Positions 31,499 to 42,918 of a DNA stretch of 64,000 nucleotides are shown piece after piece. Source of the DNA: Strigamia acuminata (lineage: Eukaryota > Arthropoda > Chilopoda > Geophilomorpha > Linotaeniidae); NCBI GenBank assembly GCA_949358305.1, contig OX442321.1, forward strand, positions 6,411,605 to 6,475,604, read 5' to 3'. The number at the start of each line of letters is the position of its first letter. Positions within the stretch are counted from its first letter, which is position 1. A program made the position numbers and the translations under genes. A model generated the notes under the pieces. It did no database searches, was not told where the DNA came from, and saw only the letters and a program-made list of their open reading frames with translations.

Positions 31499-33381
31499 AT
31501 TCAGCCTCGTCTGCGCCAGCCGCGGAAATTAAAAAGAAGAAATATCACACTGGACCCGCAGGTCATGCCTTGGCAGAGGCACAGATCAAAGACCGCATAC
31601 AGATCGTTCCGAAGAAGGAGGAAAAAGTGACGTTAACGAGTATGCAAGTGAGAACGAAACCGGAGGTCGACATGGATTGGACGGACCTTCCGTTCAATCT
31701 GGAGGTTGAGCCCCAGACATTACGCGTATTTCACTGCAATGTCACGAAAGCACATTGCGAAACTCTGTGTATGCTGCCAGTGGAGATAGAAAACCAAAAA
31801 TTGTTCGGTCTGCTGGATTCAGGAGCGGATCGTTCATTCATATCCGAAGATATAGTAAAAGACTTGGATATTGGAAAGAAGGTGGCACAAGTGAACGCGA
31901 ACGTAGAATTGCTCACCGCCAACGGCTACGTCAAGCCGAAGGGCGTAGTTCGCATCATGATCGACTGGACGGGGGGGAACCTGTCCCACCCCTTCATAGT
32001 CTTGCCATCCCACGACAAAGTATTCCTCCTAGGGATGGACATCATGGCGAAACTGAAAATTCAGCCAAACCCGATAACCCGTTCATGGAACTGGATAAGT
32101 CCCGAGGGAGAACGGTCAGTCCCCGTAGTTCCCCAAAAATTACTGGACGAAGCCAAGGACAAAGAGGAATACGGAAGAGGATTGCGAAAATTCGTCCAAG
32201 ATTACGATTTCGCAGCCTTCACTCTGGAATTACAGAGGAGTAACGTCGTGGACACCCTGGTCGAGGAGGCAGCACTGCGTGTTAACGAGGCATCGCTACT
32301 AAGGCGCGTGCTTCGAAAACATGAAAGAATTCTGACCAAGACACCTGGCCGAACGACGGAAGCAACCCACGAAATAGTCTTAACCACAGACAAGCCGATT
32401 CGAGTGCCTTACAAGGGGATGAACCCCCAGAAAAGAGACATTGTGACGCAAATGTGCCAAGACATGCTCGACAAGGGCATAGTAACGCAAGCCCTGGGCG
32501 AATACGCCATGCGGATCGTCCTGGTGATGCGTCCAGGCTCGGAACCTCGACTATGCATTGATTATCGCCCCCTGAACGCGATAACGGTTATAGACCCGAT
32601 TCAGATGCCGTCTATAGACTCGATCCTCCGGGAACTGAGCCCGTTCAAGTGGGTAACCACCATGGACCTGTCAAAGGGGTATTGGCAAGTGGAGCTAAAA
32701 CCCGAAGACAAACTGAAAACGGCTTTCTACTCCCCGATAGGAAGACTAATGTTCAACGTGATGCCGTTCGGGCTTGTAAACGCCCCGAGCACGTTCCAGA
32801 AACTGATCGAAAGCGTGTTGGGAGATATGCTGCACGACTTCGTGTGGGCGTATCTCGACGACATCATAATAACGTCGGACACATTCGAAGAGCATATAGA
32901 CCACATCGATAGAGTGGTCTCTCGCCTAGCCAAGGCAGGACTCCACATCCATCCAGGGAAGAGCAAGTTTTGCAGGAAAGAGCTTGCCTTCCTAGGATAT
33001 CGAATAGGAGTCGAGGGAATCGCGATTGACCCCGAAAAAGTCAAAGCAATAAACGGATTCCCCGCCCCCGAAGATATAAAAGGTGTCCAGAGATTCATGG
33101 GCATGGTCAATTTCTTCGGCCGACTACTCTCGGGTCTGGCTGAAGTGGCCGCGCCTATAACGGATCTCTTACGAACGGATAAAGAGTTTGAGTGGACGGT
33201 CCAGTGCGAGGCCGCATTTAGCACTATCAAGCAAATGCTGGCTGACGTCGAAAAGATGCCATTGCCGGACCTAAACCGACCGTTCGTGTTGCACACCGAC
33301 GCGAGTAAAATCGGACTGGGTGCAGCCCTTCTGCAGACCCACGTGTACAACGGAATCTCGCAAGAAGTACCCTGTATGTTT
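31459..33381 (+). pseudogene. pol: Pol of element B, first part (protease and reverse transcriptase), interrupted by element D
   Basis: Read by -1 frameshift from gag, so it needs no start codon of its own; the first ATG-like codon at 31570 is a TTG. The aspartic protease motif LLDSGADRSF is near 31813 and its partner LLGMDIM near 32026. The RT follows with CIDYRPLN, MPFGLVNAPSTF and YLDD (32851-32862). RNase H begins at HTDAS near 33295. At 33381 the retrotransposon D interrupts the gene in mid-codon context. The distance from 33382 to 42918 is a multiple of three and the frame resumes at 42919, so pol was intact until D arrived. As it stands the product would be a truncated protein without RNase H or integrase. 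Confidence 0.92.
31465..31471 (+). promoter_or_regulatory. Minus-1 ribosomal frameshift site between gag and pol of element B
   Basis: In the gag frame the codons read GCA AAA AAC, giving the slippery heptamer A AAA AAC, one of the best known -1 sites. It lies 25 nt before the gag stop. The pol frame, exactly one base back, is open from 31459, after a TGA at 31456-31458. The overlap is therefore about 40 nt and contains the heptamer. I have not modelled a downstream pseudoknot. Confidence 0.8.
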
Positions 33382-35283
33382 TGTGACGGTTTTTAATGGC
33401 TATAAATGCCTATTTTCTATAGAAAAGCGCTGTTGTGTCATTATGACGGTATTTTTACAGTATTCTGTGTAAAACGGATATAATTCCTAAATAAAGCTAT
33501 TTATGAGGTTTCCATGATAAAAGATGATGTATTAATTAGTATTAATAACATTCCTACATGATATCAAGATATCACGACCAAATCACGATGATTCGTCTAC
33601 TAAAACCGCATTTGTCAATGCGCAATGTTGTCGCCAGATGGCGCGATCACGATTTAGCGGTAAATTCAAGATATGAATATAAAACATGTAAATAAATATA
33701 AAACTATATTTACTAGAACGAAACGAAGCTTTGTGAACATTAATATAAAGATATATTAATGTCTTTTGATGTTAAATACATTATAACTTCCATTTTCTGC
33801 GGGATAGAACATTTGGTGATCAATCGATCAACCGATCGATCTGATTGGTGGATCCATTTCCGGCCCTGGGTATCCAGTTCCGGTTGTGGTGAGAATTAGC
33901 ATAATGCTCCTCCGTATCCACTTCCGGTGATACGGGATTGGAGGGATTCGTGGAACCCATGTTCCAATTGGATGACTGGATTAATCCTTAATCCAGTCAG
34001 GTTATATAAACCCAAACAATCGGCCATTCCGCAGCTCTGTTTGATTATTTTCTGTTTGGTATTGTTACTTAAGAAATATGATTCGTTGTTCACGTAAAAA
34101 AACCTTTTGGTTCTTTGTTGATTTATTCGCAAAGAACCGTTGCATGATTCTACAGAATCATGCCACCGCCGGCAATTGAAGTCGAAGTGCTGGGATCATT
34201 ATGTTGCATAAATGTTACAGTTTACGGTTGCGACGCCGAAGGAGAACCCGCCGTTGTGCAATTCAGTATCCTCCGGACAGGACCAAGTTGTCTTTTTCGG
34301 TATGAACGTATTCCGTTACCACGAGTAGCATCGGTATTGTTGAGAATCGGTTCCTTCACCTGATGGTGCCAAAGCAGTCTGTTTTACAGTAACCACGAGT
34401 AGCACCAAGTGTTTGGCAAGCTGATTCTCATGGTATTCGATGCCAAAGCAGTCGGTCTATTATTAGTACCGCGAGAGATAAAACTGCTGTGCGGAGCCGC
34501 GAGCTATCGACCCCTGTGTACGTGGTACCGTCAACCACTCGATGGACGACCGTGCTGCGACGCCGGGGACGCTTGATACCGTTCTGCATGGCAAGGCGTA
34601 TATTCTAATCGATGGCAATTGTGTGTTGCGACGGGAAGCTTAATCTTCATTTTATTTATAACAGCAAAACTTAAACTCGACAACCAGTTGGACCAAAATC
34701 AAGTCAGAAGACTTAATCTCATATTGAACTCAATATAACCGATAAGTTGACGACAACTTATTCCCGAAATATCTAAATAAGAATTCACAACGATATGAAT
34801 TAAATATAATTCATAAGTGGAATATTGATAAGTAAATGAATACATTTACTTACACCAATATCCTCCCAAAGTTGTGGCGGTGCAGACAAAGTCAACCGCA
34901 ATGCTCAGATCATTCGATTTATCGACGTGCGATAGTTTACACAGCGAACCAAGGAAACCAGCGAAGCCGTATCGGACTCCAGGACACAGCCATCCGGCTT
35001 AAGATGACATCTATAATCAGGTCGAGCGATGGGGAAACCGCTCCCATATTCCAGACCCGTAGTGATATTATTCTAGGGCCAGTTGGCCAATTCTTTGTAT
35101 AGTTTAATAGCTGATTTAACTTGCCAAATGTCGGCATTAGTCCTATGTATAATTTAGCCTTGATATTATTGTTTACCAACAATAAACTGTCTTGTATTTA
35201 TCTCGTATTGTATTCACTGTTTATTTATTGCGATCTCTTCCCGGTACCATTGTTAAATGGGAGTTGTGGTCGTCACCGTCACA
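33382..35283 (+). repeat. 5' LTR of element D
   Basis: Long LTR (1902 bp). It contains an 11-bp perfect stem-loop immediately before TATATAAA (34003-34010), short repeats of CCACGAGTAGCA (34319 and 34393) and an AATAAA at 35181-35186. Short frames of 61-88 codons are repeated in both LTRs but show no motif. Confidence 0.93.
33974..34010 (+). promoter_or_regulatory. Hairpin plus TATA box in the element D LTR
   Basis: GACTGGATTAA, loop TCC, then TTAATCCAGTC form a perfect 11-bp inverted repeat (33974-33998). TATATAAA follows four bases later at 34003. The spacing suggests an upstream promoter element or protein-binding palindrome. The same pair is repeated in the 3' LTR at about 41605-41641. 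Confidence 0.6.
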
Positions 35284-35985
35284 CGTGGAGGTCCCACCGA
35301 GATTAGGTTGCAATTAAATTCGATTGAATTGCAACAGTGAATATTGGAGATAAATATTTAACTAAAAGATTTAAGTTAAAAATAGACAGATTAAATTTTC
35401 AGTTTATATTTCCATGTGAAGAAGTTAAACTGATGAAATAGAAATACGTAGTAGATTTTCCTTCATTATTTTCGTTTGAAGATTTTAGGGATTTCAAAGA
35501 CTACCACCTAATCTCACACGTGGAGGTCCCACCGAGATTAGGTTGCAATTAAATTCGATTGAATTGCAACAGTGAATATTGGAGATAAATATTTAACTAA
35601 AAGATTTAAGTTAAAAATAGACAGATTAAATTTTCAGTTTATATTTCCATGTGAAGAAGTTAAACTGATGAAATAGAAATACGTAGTAGATTTTCCTTCA
35701 TTATTTTCGTTTGAAGATTTTAGGGATTTCAAAGACTACCACCTAATCTCACACGTGGAGGTCCCACCGAGATTAGGTTGCAATTAAATTCGATAGAATT
35801 GTAAAAGTGAATTTTGAGATAAATATTTAACTAAAAGATTTAGTTAAAAAACAGACAAGTTTCAAACCATGTTTATTTTCTTGAGAAACACCAAAACAGT
35901 CCTTTAACTAGGAATTTCGGAAGTTATAGACCTATCACACGATCACTGAAATAGGTTGCAAATTAATTCGATCGAATTGCAAAAG
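35281..35985 (+). repeat. Tandem 235-bp repeats with three primer-binding sites in the element D leader
   Basis: ACACGTGGAGGTCCCACC starts at 35281, 35516 and 35751, an exact 235-bp period. The first two units are identical or nearly so. The third diverges from about 35795, and a fourth, decayed one follows. Each carries TGGAGGTCCCACCGAGATT, complementary to the 3' end of tRNA-Gln (35286-35304, 35521-35539, 35756-35774). Copies 2 and 3 are flanked by ACCTAATCTC and GAGATTAGGT, a perfect 10-bp stem with the primer site in the loop. Confidence 0.9.
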
Positions 35986-38900
35986 CGAATCTTGAATCCG
36001 ATATTAACTAAAAAATTTTAGTTAAAACAGACAAATAGATTTTCAGTTTATATTTTCATGTGAAAAGTTAAACTGACGAAATGGAAACGTTTAGTGAACT
36101 CTCTTTACTATTTTCGTTCGACAATTTAAGGAATACGAAGTATTTTAAATAAGAAATCAAAAAAGTTTCGAGTGAAATAAGAATACAGATATTTTTTTTT
36201 CGAAGTTTGTTTTATTTCGAAAAGCTAAAAACATACAAGTTTAGAAGGCGGACTTCTTACGAATTTATCTTTCCACCTGAAAAGTTAAAACGAAGAAAAC
36301 ACCGCAACTATTTGGAAATATTTACAAGAAATTAAGTTTCTTGTAACTGTACGTCGACACCGATAGCCAGCGACCACGCGCCATAGCAATACGCGTCGAT
36401 CTCCGTATCAAACGCAGCAGGGAAGCTACTCAAACCTTCAACGCAAGGTGCGAACGAATGCTTGGAAATTATGGCGGACAACAGATAAAAGACAGCGGAG
36501 AAATGTTACAGAAGGTTCGTAGAGATTTATTTAAGTATCGCGAACTAATTTTTCCACTGCCATCGGTACCAAAGATAATTTAGTTGTTGGAGAAAAACAA
36601 CACACTCCATTTCGCAGAAAAGATTTGCAAATCGAAATGAATATTACCTTTATTTGAAGGAATTAACTATTTTCACAAAAAGTACATTTTTTCCTTCGGG
36701 ACAATGGAAATTAAGAAAATATAAAATGGCGGCGAATGAAGTTGCCGACCACGTAGAATAGTATTTTTTACATTGAAAGTTACGAATCACGATAAACGCT
36801 TTCCCTCGGAAAAGTAAAAGGATTTCATTCAATCTTTCCTTTCGGAAATTTAACAGTGTTTTAAGTTTCCAACGATATTTGGGTCTCCCAAATTTTGAGA
36901 ATTTCTAAATGAAATTTAGCTGTTTGAAAAACAACGAATATTTTTAGTAATCTAATCGGACATTTTCCCACATGATTTCTTAAAACCGGAATAACAAATC
37001 CATTTGTGGCTATGAACTTTGCCACATGAAATATTTACGGAGCGAATATTTTTTGATTGGATTGAAGCTTTAAAATCAGATAGCTGATTTAAACGAAGAA
37101 AATAAGTTTCAAAGTAATTATTTTTCTTTCGGAAAAATCAAATAAATCACCGCTGATGAAAAGTTGTATTTTTCCATTCGAAAAAACTAAGAATTGCACA
37201 AGATTTATCTTCTATTTTGAACATAGATTTTATTCGGAAAAGGAAAGATTCTAGATACATTATTTTTCTCTAAAAATTAAGAATTTAGTCAATTTTCCTA
37301 AAGGTTAATGGAATGTCATCATATATTTCGTTCGTAATTTACGTGTTAAAGTTTAATCAGAAAAACGATTGAATATGTTTTATTTGCGATAAGTAAAAGA
37401 AAGGTTCTTTAAAAATGGAATTTCGATGCAAATCCCACAGTAAAGGGAATGTTATGTGTGAGCAATTAACGAAAAGTTGGAATAACTTCATTTTATTTCA
37501 TTCAAAAGTAGTTGTGAAAAATCAATTTCAAATATTTTTCAAAGAAAAATTATTTTTATCGGAAAAAAGTAATTTACATGTCCTCGCGCGGACCGAGTAG
37601 TAAACTGCTTAATTGTGACATCGATACTGTTATTGTGTCACGTGTTATACGGAATTCCAAACCAGTGAATTACGAATTTTGGCGCGATAGGAATAGAAGT
37701 TTGACAGTGAAAGTTCTCCAGATTTGTCTTTTCATTTGAAAAGTTCAAATTGAGGAAATGCTGCAGCAGATGAAGGTATTTACGACAATTGAGATTTAAA
37801 TATTCTTTCATTCAAAAGATAAAAGATCTCTGCAAAAACATCTCGTTATTAGAGATAAGGGGGACGAAAATTATTAAAACGAATAATCAAAGACACGTCC
37901 TTCGTAAATATCGCAAAGGAATAACTAATTGTGAAAACAATTGTCCGCTCAGGAAAAGTGGAATTTAGCTAGATATTTTCTTTCGAAAAATCAAAGCAAT
38001 TGTCATCAAAAAAGAAAGATTTGATGAATAATTTTTACCCAAAAGTCTAAAGGATTGTCGAATAGTTTTCTCCCGAAAAACAAGTACACATTTGTACCAA
38101 TAACTTTATCGTTTAAAGTAAAATTTCGAATATTTTCTTTTGGAAGATTAGAGAATTAGATAATTTTTCTCGCAAAACAAATTTAAAGAATTTTAACGAA
38201 TTTTTATTTGTTAAAAAAATTTGTTAAAAAAGGGGGAGATGGATGGTGAAAATTTATTTTTTCACACTCGAAAAATGGAATTTAAACCCGAAAAAGTAAA
38301 GACTTGGTCAAATTATTCTTCCTATTGGAAATGAATACACAATGTTGGGAATCGAAAATAGATTTCAATTACAAAGGAATGATTATTTGAACGATAATTG
38401 AATAAGAATAAGAAAAATTGAGAGTTTGAGAAAACTTTATTAAAGTTGTGGTTGTAACGATATCACACACTAACGGAATAATTAAAAGAAAAATATTTTT
38501 TGAAGAAAAGTTATTTAATTATTTGGATTGGTAAAAATCCCAAAGTTCAAGAAGATTGAAGTAAGTTTATTTTATTTTCATTTGAAAAATACAATATTTT
38601 ACGAATGTCTTCCCGAAGGAATTTTATTTTATCGGTAAAATTGAATCTCGAAGGGAACGGACTTAGTAGAGAACTACTAAATAGATGTAACGTCCTTTAT
38701 ACCATTGGCCGACACTAACATCCGCCAATCAGAAGTTGGGAGATCTAGGGATCCCCAGCCCCCTGCTATTAAAGGAGGACCAGATCAGATACTGATCATT
38801 CGCATCCAGACCAGACCAGAAGACGTGTTCCAGAGTCATCTTGACCACGCCGTCCCGATTTCAGTCACGATTCGAATTTTGTGTGCCGTGTAACCTGCAA

Positions 38901-39043
38901 AAGCTAACACGTGTCAAACAAACGCGAAGTTTAATTTTATTTTGTCAAAAGTAAAGTTTAGAAGTGTTTCTTGTTGAAAAGTGTATTATATTCGTCTTCT
39001 TTATAAATTAAAGAATTAAAATCGTCAGATTTTGAATTTTTTT
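35986..39043 (+). other. Non-coding leader of element D
   Basis: About 3 kb of AT-rich sequence without a long frame. A degenerate palindromic motif, roughly TTTTC-n3-4-GAAAA followed by an A/T-rich tail, recurs at least a dozen times: near 36049, 36261, 36798, 36831, 37119, 37167, 37726, 37972, 38064, 38265 and 38575. Each clean 235-bp unit upstream contains two related copies, so the leader may be built from ancient tandem duplications of that unit. It may also serve RNA packaging. Confidence 0.5.
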
Positions 39044-40429
39044 ATGGCTCAAAAACCATTGAATATGATCGATCCAAAAGGAAATAATAAGCAGACAAAC
39101 TTAAATTTAAGTTCTGTACCACTTGGCGATCAAACAGAAAAGATTCCCGATCATTTTACTCTGTATTGTAATCGTCATGGACTGGATAAAACCAAGTTTA
39201 AAAATATAATCGAAGCTTCAGACTATGTAAAAGCTAGGAACTGGCGAGATCGTACCCAATCTCAATCTTCACATCAAGATCCAGTACGGAATCCACAAAC
39301 ATACAGCCGAAACTTAGTGAATCAAGATTCTCATACTATGTTTCAAACATCCAGTAGGGGATCTAACTTAGAAAAGTTTAAACCACCTAATTCGGTAGAT
39401 AAGGGGGAAGAGAATTATAAACCTAATAATTCTCGTCCAGAGAGTTCGTTAACTAACCAGTCGGTTGTTCAGAACAAATTAAAACTCGTTTACAATCGGG
39501 ATCAGCTAATTTCAGTTCGATATGCTAATCCAGCTGAAGCACAACGATATGTGGCTAGCCTTAATCTGTCGATTAACCTACCGTTATCAAAAGAATTGGG
39601 AACCGTAAACAAAAGTTTTGGGCCACCAATATCAACACAAAAGAAAGATGTTCGAGCTGTAAACAAACGTTTGCTGTCGCCGAATCCCTGCGATGGATTT
39701 ACAACTTCGTTTTCCAATCCCACGAAAAAGAAGAGTAGTTTGCATACTCCAAACAAACGTTTGCAGTCAAATAACTTACAACAACGTGCCCGATCGCCAA
39801 TCACAAACTCATGTTTGCGGACGAATGATTTGTCTACCCAGAAGAGTCCCCAGCCAAGACAATTCTACCTAACACCCATTTCAAATCGGAAAAGGTTCAA
39901 ACAAACTCTTTTTCCCTTGGAAAAGTATTACCAACACGATACGAGTACAAAAACAATAGTTTCAACTACTCAAATAAGAGGACCGTTCGATGGAACGTCT
40001 CAGGAAAAGAATACTTTCATCACAAAACCGAAAGTTGAAAAAGTCTTGCTCAGTCGGTTTAATACTAGTTCAACCAGCAATGAGACCAACAAATATAAAT
40101 ATGGTGAGATTGGCTTACACCATTCTGTTCCTGAAGCTACAAATTCACAAGAGGCCACCTTCACTTATGTCAGGAAATGTTTTCATTGTAAACAACCGGG
40201 ACATACCAAACAAGATTGTCCCACATGGTCTAAACGAAAATTTAATGACCAACGTAAAAATTTTGATTATTCAAATGTGTCAAAAGACTCATTTAAACGA
40301 CCCCGACAAAATTGGGTCACCACCGAAGTATTAGAACAACGGTTTACGGAAATGGAAAACAGAATAACTGCAGTTATTAATAAGTCTATGTCCGACTTAT
40401 TTGAGAAGCTTTCTCAACACAAAATGTAA
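39044..40429 (+). CDS. gag: Gag-like protein of element D with one CCHC zinc knuckle
   Basis: The protein is 461 residues from the ATG at 39044; the frame is open a few codons upstream from a TTG. It is basic, rich in N, Q, S, R and P and largely without hydrophobic stretches. A zinc knuckle CFHCKQPGHTKQDC (C-X2-C-X4-H-X4-C) is at about 379-392. A short C-terminal helix (LEQRFTEMENRITAVINKSM) could multimerise. I see no clear capsid domain, so it may be a nucleocapsid-like RNA-binding protein rather than a full Gag. It is the only gene of the element and has no shift or stop. It presumably binds element D RNA and lets it enter particles of a helper. Confidence 0.8.
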   Translation: MAQKPLNMIDPKGNNKQTNLNLSSVPLGDQTEKIPDHFTLYCNRHGLDKTKFKNIIEASDYVKARNWRDRTQSQSSHQDPVRNPQTYSRNLVNQDSHTMFQTSSRGSNLEKFKPPNSVDKGEENYKPNNSRPESSLTNQSVVQNKLKLVYNRDQLISVRYANPAEAQRYVASLNLSINLPLSKELGTVNKSFGPPISTQKKDVRAVNKRLLSPNPCDGFTTSFSNPTKKKSSLHTPNKRLQSNNLQQRARSPITNSCLRTNDLSTQKSPQPRQFYLTPISNRKRFKQTLFPLEKYYQHDTSTKTIVSTTQIRGPFDGTSQEKNTFITKPKVEKVLLSRFNTSSTSNETNKYKYGEIGLHHSVPEATNSQEATFTYVRKCFHCKQPGHTKQDCPTWSKRKFNDQRKNFDYSNVSKDSFKRPRQNWVTTEVLEQRFTEMENRITAVINKSMSDLFEKLSQHKM

Positions 40430-41012
40430 GATCAAAAGATTTCCCGATTTCAGAGTAACAGAAAAATCCTTTCTCTATAAATCATGACCTCGTTTTCTAA
40501 AGAAAAGGGGAACAAAATATAAAAGTTAGAATTAACAAAATTTTGAAAGGTAATGCTACATTATTAAGACAACTAGTTTAATTAAATTAGTCAATTGTAC
40601 AAAGAATACCAAGTGACTCCGGTCATGACAATTAAGGGGGACATTTTGATTCTTAATTGTCAACTCTTATCATCCGAAAGCTATTATTGTATATTTATAG
40701 CAATACATCTGACTAGGCATATGAAATAAATATTTTGTGATAACACAAATGATGATTTTATGTATGACGAAAGTTTCTTCAAAAAGAAGACTTGGAAATA
40801 AATTCTGGACTTGAATTTAGGCTATTAGAAAAGATTATTTCGGCAGAAATCCAGAACTTAGATAATTCAAGTTAGTTTATGTAAACTCAAATTCGAAATT
40901 GGAAGTCACAGTATCTCCAAGATACATCAAGTCCGAAAATAGCATTTATGCTAATTAGGAGAATAACGAAAACTCTATAAAATATTATATAGTTGTGTTA
41001 TTAAGGGGGATG
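40430..41012 (+). other. 3' untranslated part of element D with polypurine tracts
   Basis: No ORF. ATTAAGGGGGA occurs just before the 3' LTR (41000-41010) and AATTAAGGGGGA at about 40630, so there may be a second, central tract as known from some retroviruses. Confidence 0.55.
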
Positions 41013-42914
41013 TGTGACGGTTTTTAATGGCTATAAATGCCTATTTTCTATAGAAAAGCGCTGTTGTGTCATTATGACGGTATTTTTACAGTATTCTGTG
41101 TAAAACGGATATAATTCCTAAATAAAGCTATTTATGAGGTTTCCATGATAAAAGATGATGTATTAATTAGTATTAATAACATTCCTACATGATATCAAGA
41201 TATCACGACCAAATCACGATGATTCGTCTACTAAAACCGCATTTGTCAATGCGCAATGTTGTCGCCAGATGGCGCGATCACGATTTAGCGGTAAATTCAA
41301 GATATGAATATAAAACATGTAAATAAATATAAAACTATATTTACTAGAACGAAACGAAGCTTTGTGAACATTAATATAAAGATATATTAATGTCTTTTGA
41401 TGTTAAATACATTATAACTTCCATTTTCTGCGGGATAGAACATTTGGTGATCAATCGATCAACCGATCGATCTGATTGGTGGATCCATTTCCGGCCCTGG
41501 GTATCCAGTTCCGGTTGTGGTGAGAATTAGCATAATGCTCCTCCGTATCCACTTCCGGTGATACGGGATTGGAGGGATTCGTGGAACCCATGTTCCAATT
41601 GGATGACTGGATTAATCCTTAATCCAGTCAGGTTATATAAACCCAAACAATCGGCCATTCCGCAGCTCTGTTTGATTATTTTCTGTTTGGTATTGTTACT
41701 TAAGAAATATGATTCGTTGTTCACGTAAAAAAACCTTTTGGTTCTTTGTTGATTTATTCGCAAAGAACCGTTGCATGATTCTACAGAATCATGCCACCGC
41801 CGGCAATTGAAGTCGAAGTGCTGGGATCATTATGTTGCATAAATGTTACAGTTTACGGTTGCGACGCCGAAGGAGAACCCGCCGTTGTGCAATTCAGTAT
41901 CCTCCGGACAGGACCAAGTTGTCTTTTTCGGTATGAACGTATTCCGTTACCACGAGTAGCATCGGTATTGTTGAGAATCGGTTCCTTCACCTGATGGTGC
42001 CAAAGCAGTCTGTTTTACAGTAACCACGAGTAGCACCAAGTGTTTGGCAAGCTGATTCTCATGGTATTCGATGCCAAAGCAGTCGGTCTATTATTAGTAC
42101 CGCGAGAGATAAAACTGCTGTGCGGAGCCGCGAGCTATCGACCCCTGTGTACGTGGTACCGTCAACCACTCGATGGACGACCGTGCTGCGACGCCGGGGA
42201 CGCTTGATACCGTTCTGCATGGCAAGGCGTATATTCTAATCGATGGCAATTGTGTGTTGCGACGGGAAGCTTAATCTTCATTTTATTTATAACAGCAAAA
42301 CTTAAACTCGACAACCAGTTGGACCAAAATCAAGTCAGAAGACTTAATCTCATATTGAACTCAATATAACCGATAAGTTGACGACAACTTATTCCCGAAA
42401 TATCTAAATAAGAATTCACAACGATATGAATTAAATATAATTCATAAGTGGAATATTGATAAGTAAATGAATACATTTACTTACACCAATATCCTCCCAA
42501 AGTTGTGGCGGTGCAGACAAAGTCAACCGCAATGCTCAGATCATTCGATTTATCGACGTGCGATAGTTTACACAGCGAACCAAGGAAACCAGCGAAGCCG
42601 TATCGGACTCCAGGACACAGCCATCCGGCTTAAGATGACATCTATAATCAGGTCGAGCGATGGGGAAACCGCTCCCATATTCCAGACCCGTAGTGATATT
42701 ATTCTAGGGCCAGTTGGCCAATTCTTTGTATAGTTTAATAGCTGATTTAACTTGCCAAATGTCGGCATTAGTCCTATGTATAATTTAGCCTTGATATTAT
42801 TGTTTACCAACAATAAACTGTCTTGTATTTATCTCGTATTGTATTCACTGTTTATTTATTGCGATCTCTTCCCGGTACCATTGTTAAATGGGAGTTGTGG
42901 TCGTCACCGTCACA
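41013..42914 (+). repeat. 3' LTR of element D
   Basis: 1902 bp, same length as the 5' copy and indistinguishable by eye. Followed by the GTTT target duplication and then the rest of element B pol. Confidence 0.93.
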
Positions 42915-42918
42915 GTTT

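Larger units (their letters stand above)
33382..42914 (+). mobile_element. LTR retrotransposon D, Gag-only (TR-GAG-like), nested in pol of element B
   Basis: Two 1902-bp direct repeats (33382-35283 and 41013-42914) begin TGTGACGG and end CGTCACA. I found no difference between them. The target duplication is GTTT (33378-33381 and 42915-42918). The 5.7-kb interior has a tRNA-Gln-type primer site, a long non-coding leader, one Gag-like gene and a polypurine tract. No protease, RT, RNase H or integrase is seen in any frame, so it should depend on another element for mobilisation. Identical LTRs imply very recent insertion. Confidence 0.92.

Noticed and set aside
34836-35102. Repeated small frames in the element D LTRs (61-88 codons)
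   Set aside because: They are duplicated only because the LTR is; composition and motifs do not suggest proteins.
39044-40429. Host zinc-knuckle gene rather than a retrotransposon Gag
   Set aside because: It lies between identical LTRs with primer site and polypurine tract and has no introns, so it belongs to element D.
42823-42918. Start of element B Pol second half inside the LTR of D
   Set aside because: The open frame there is coincidental; homology to Pol begins after the GTTT target duplication.
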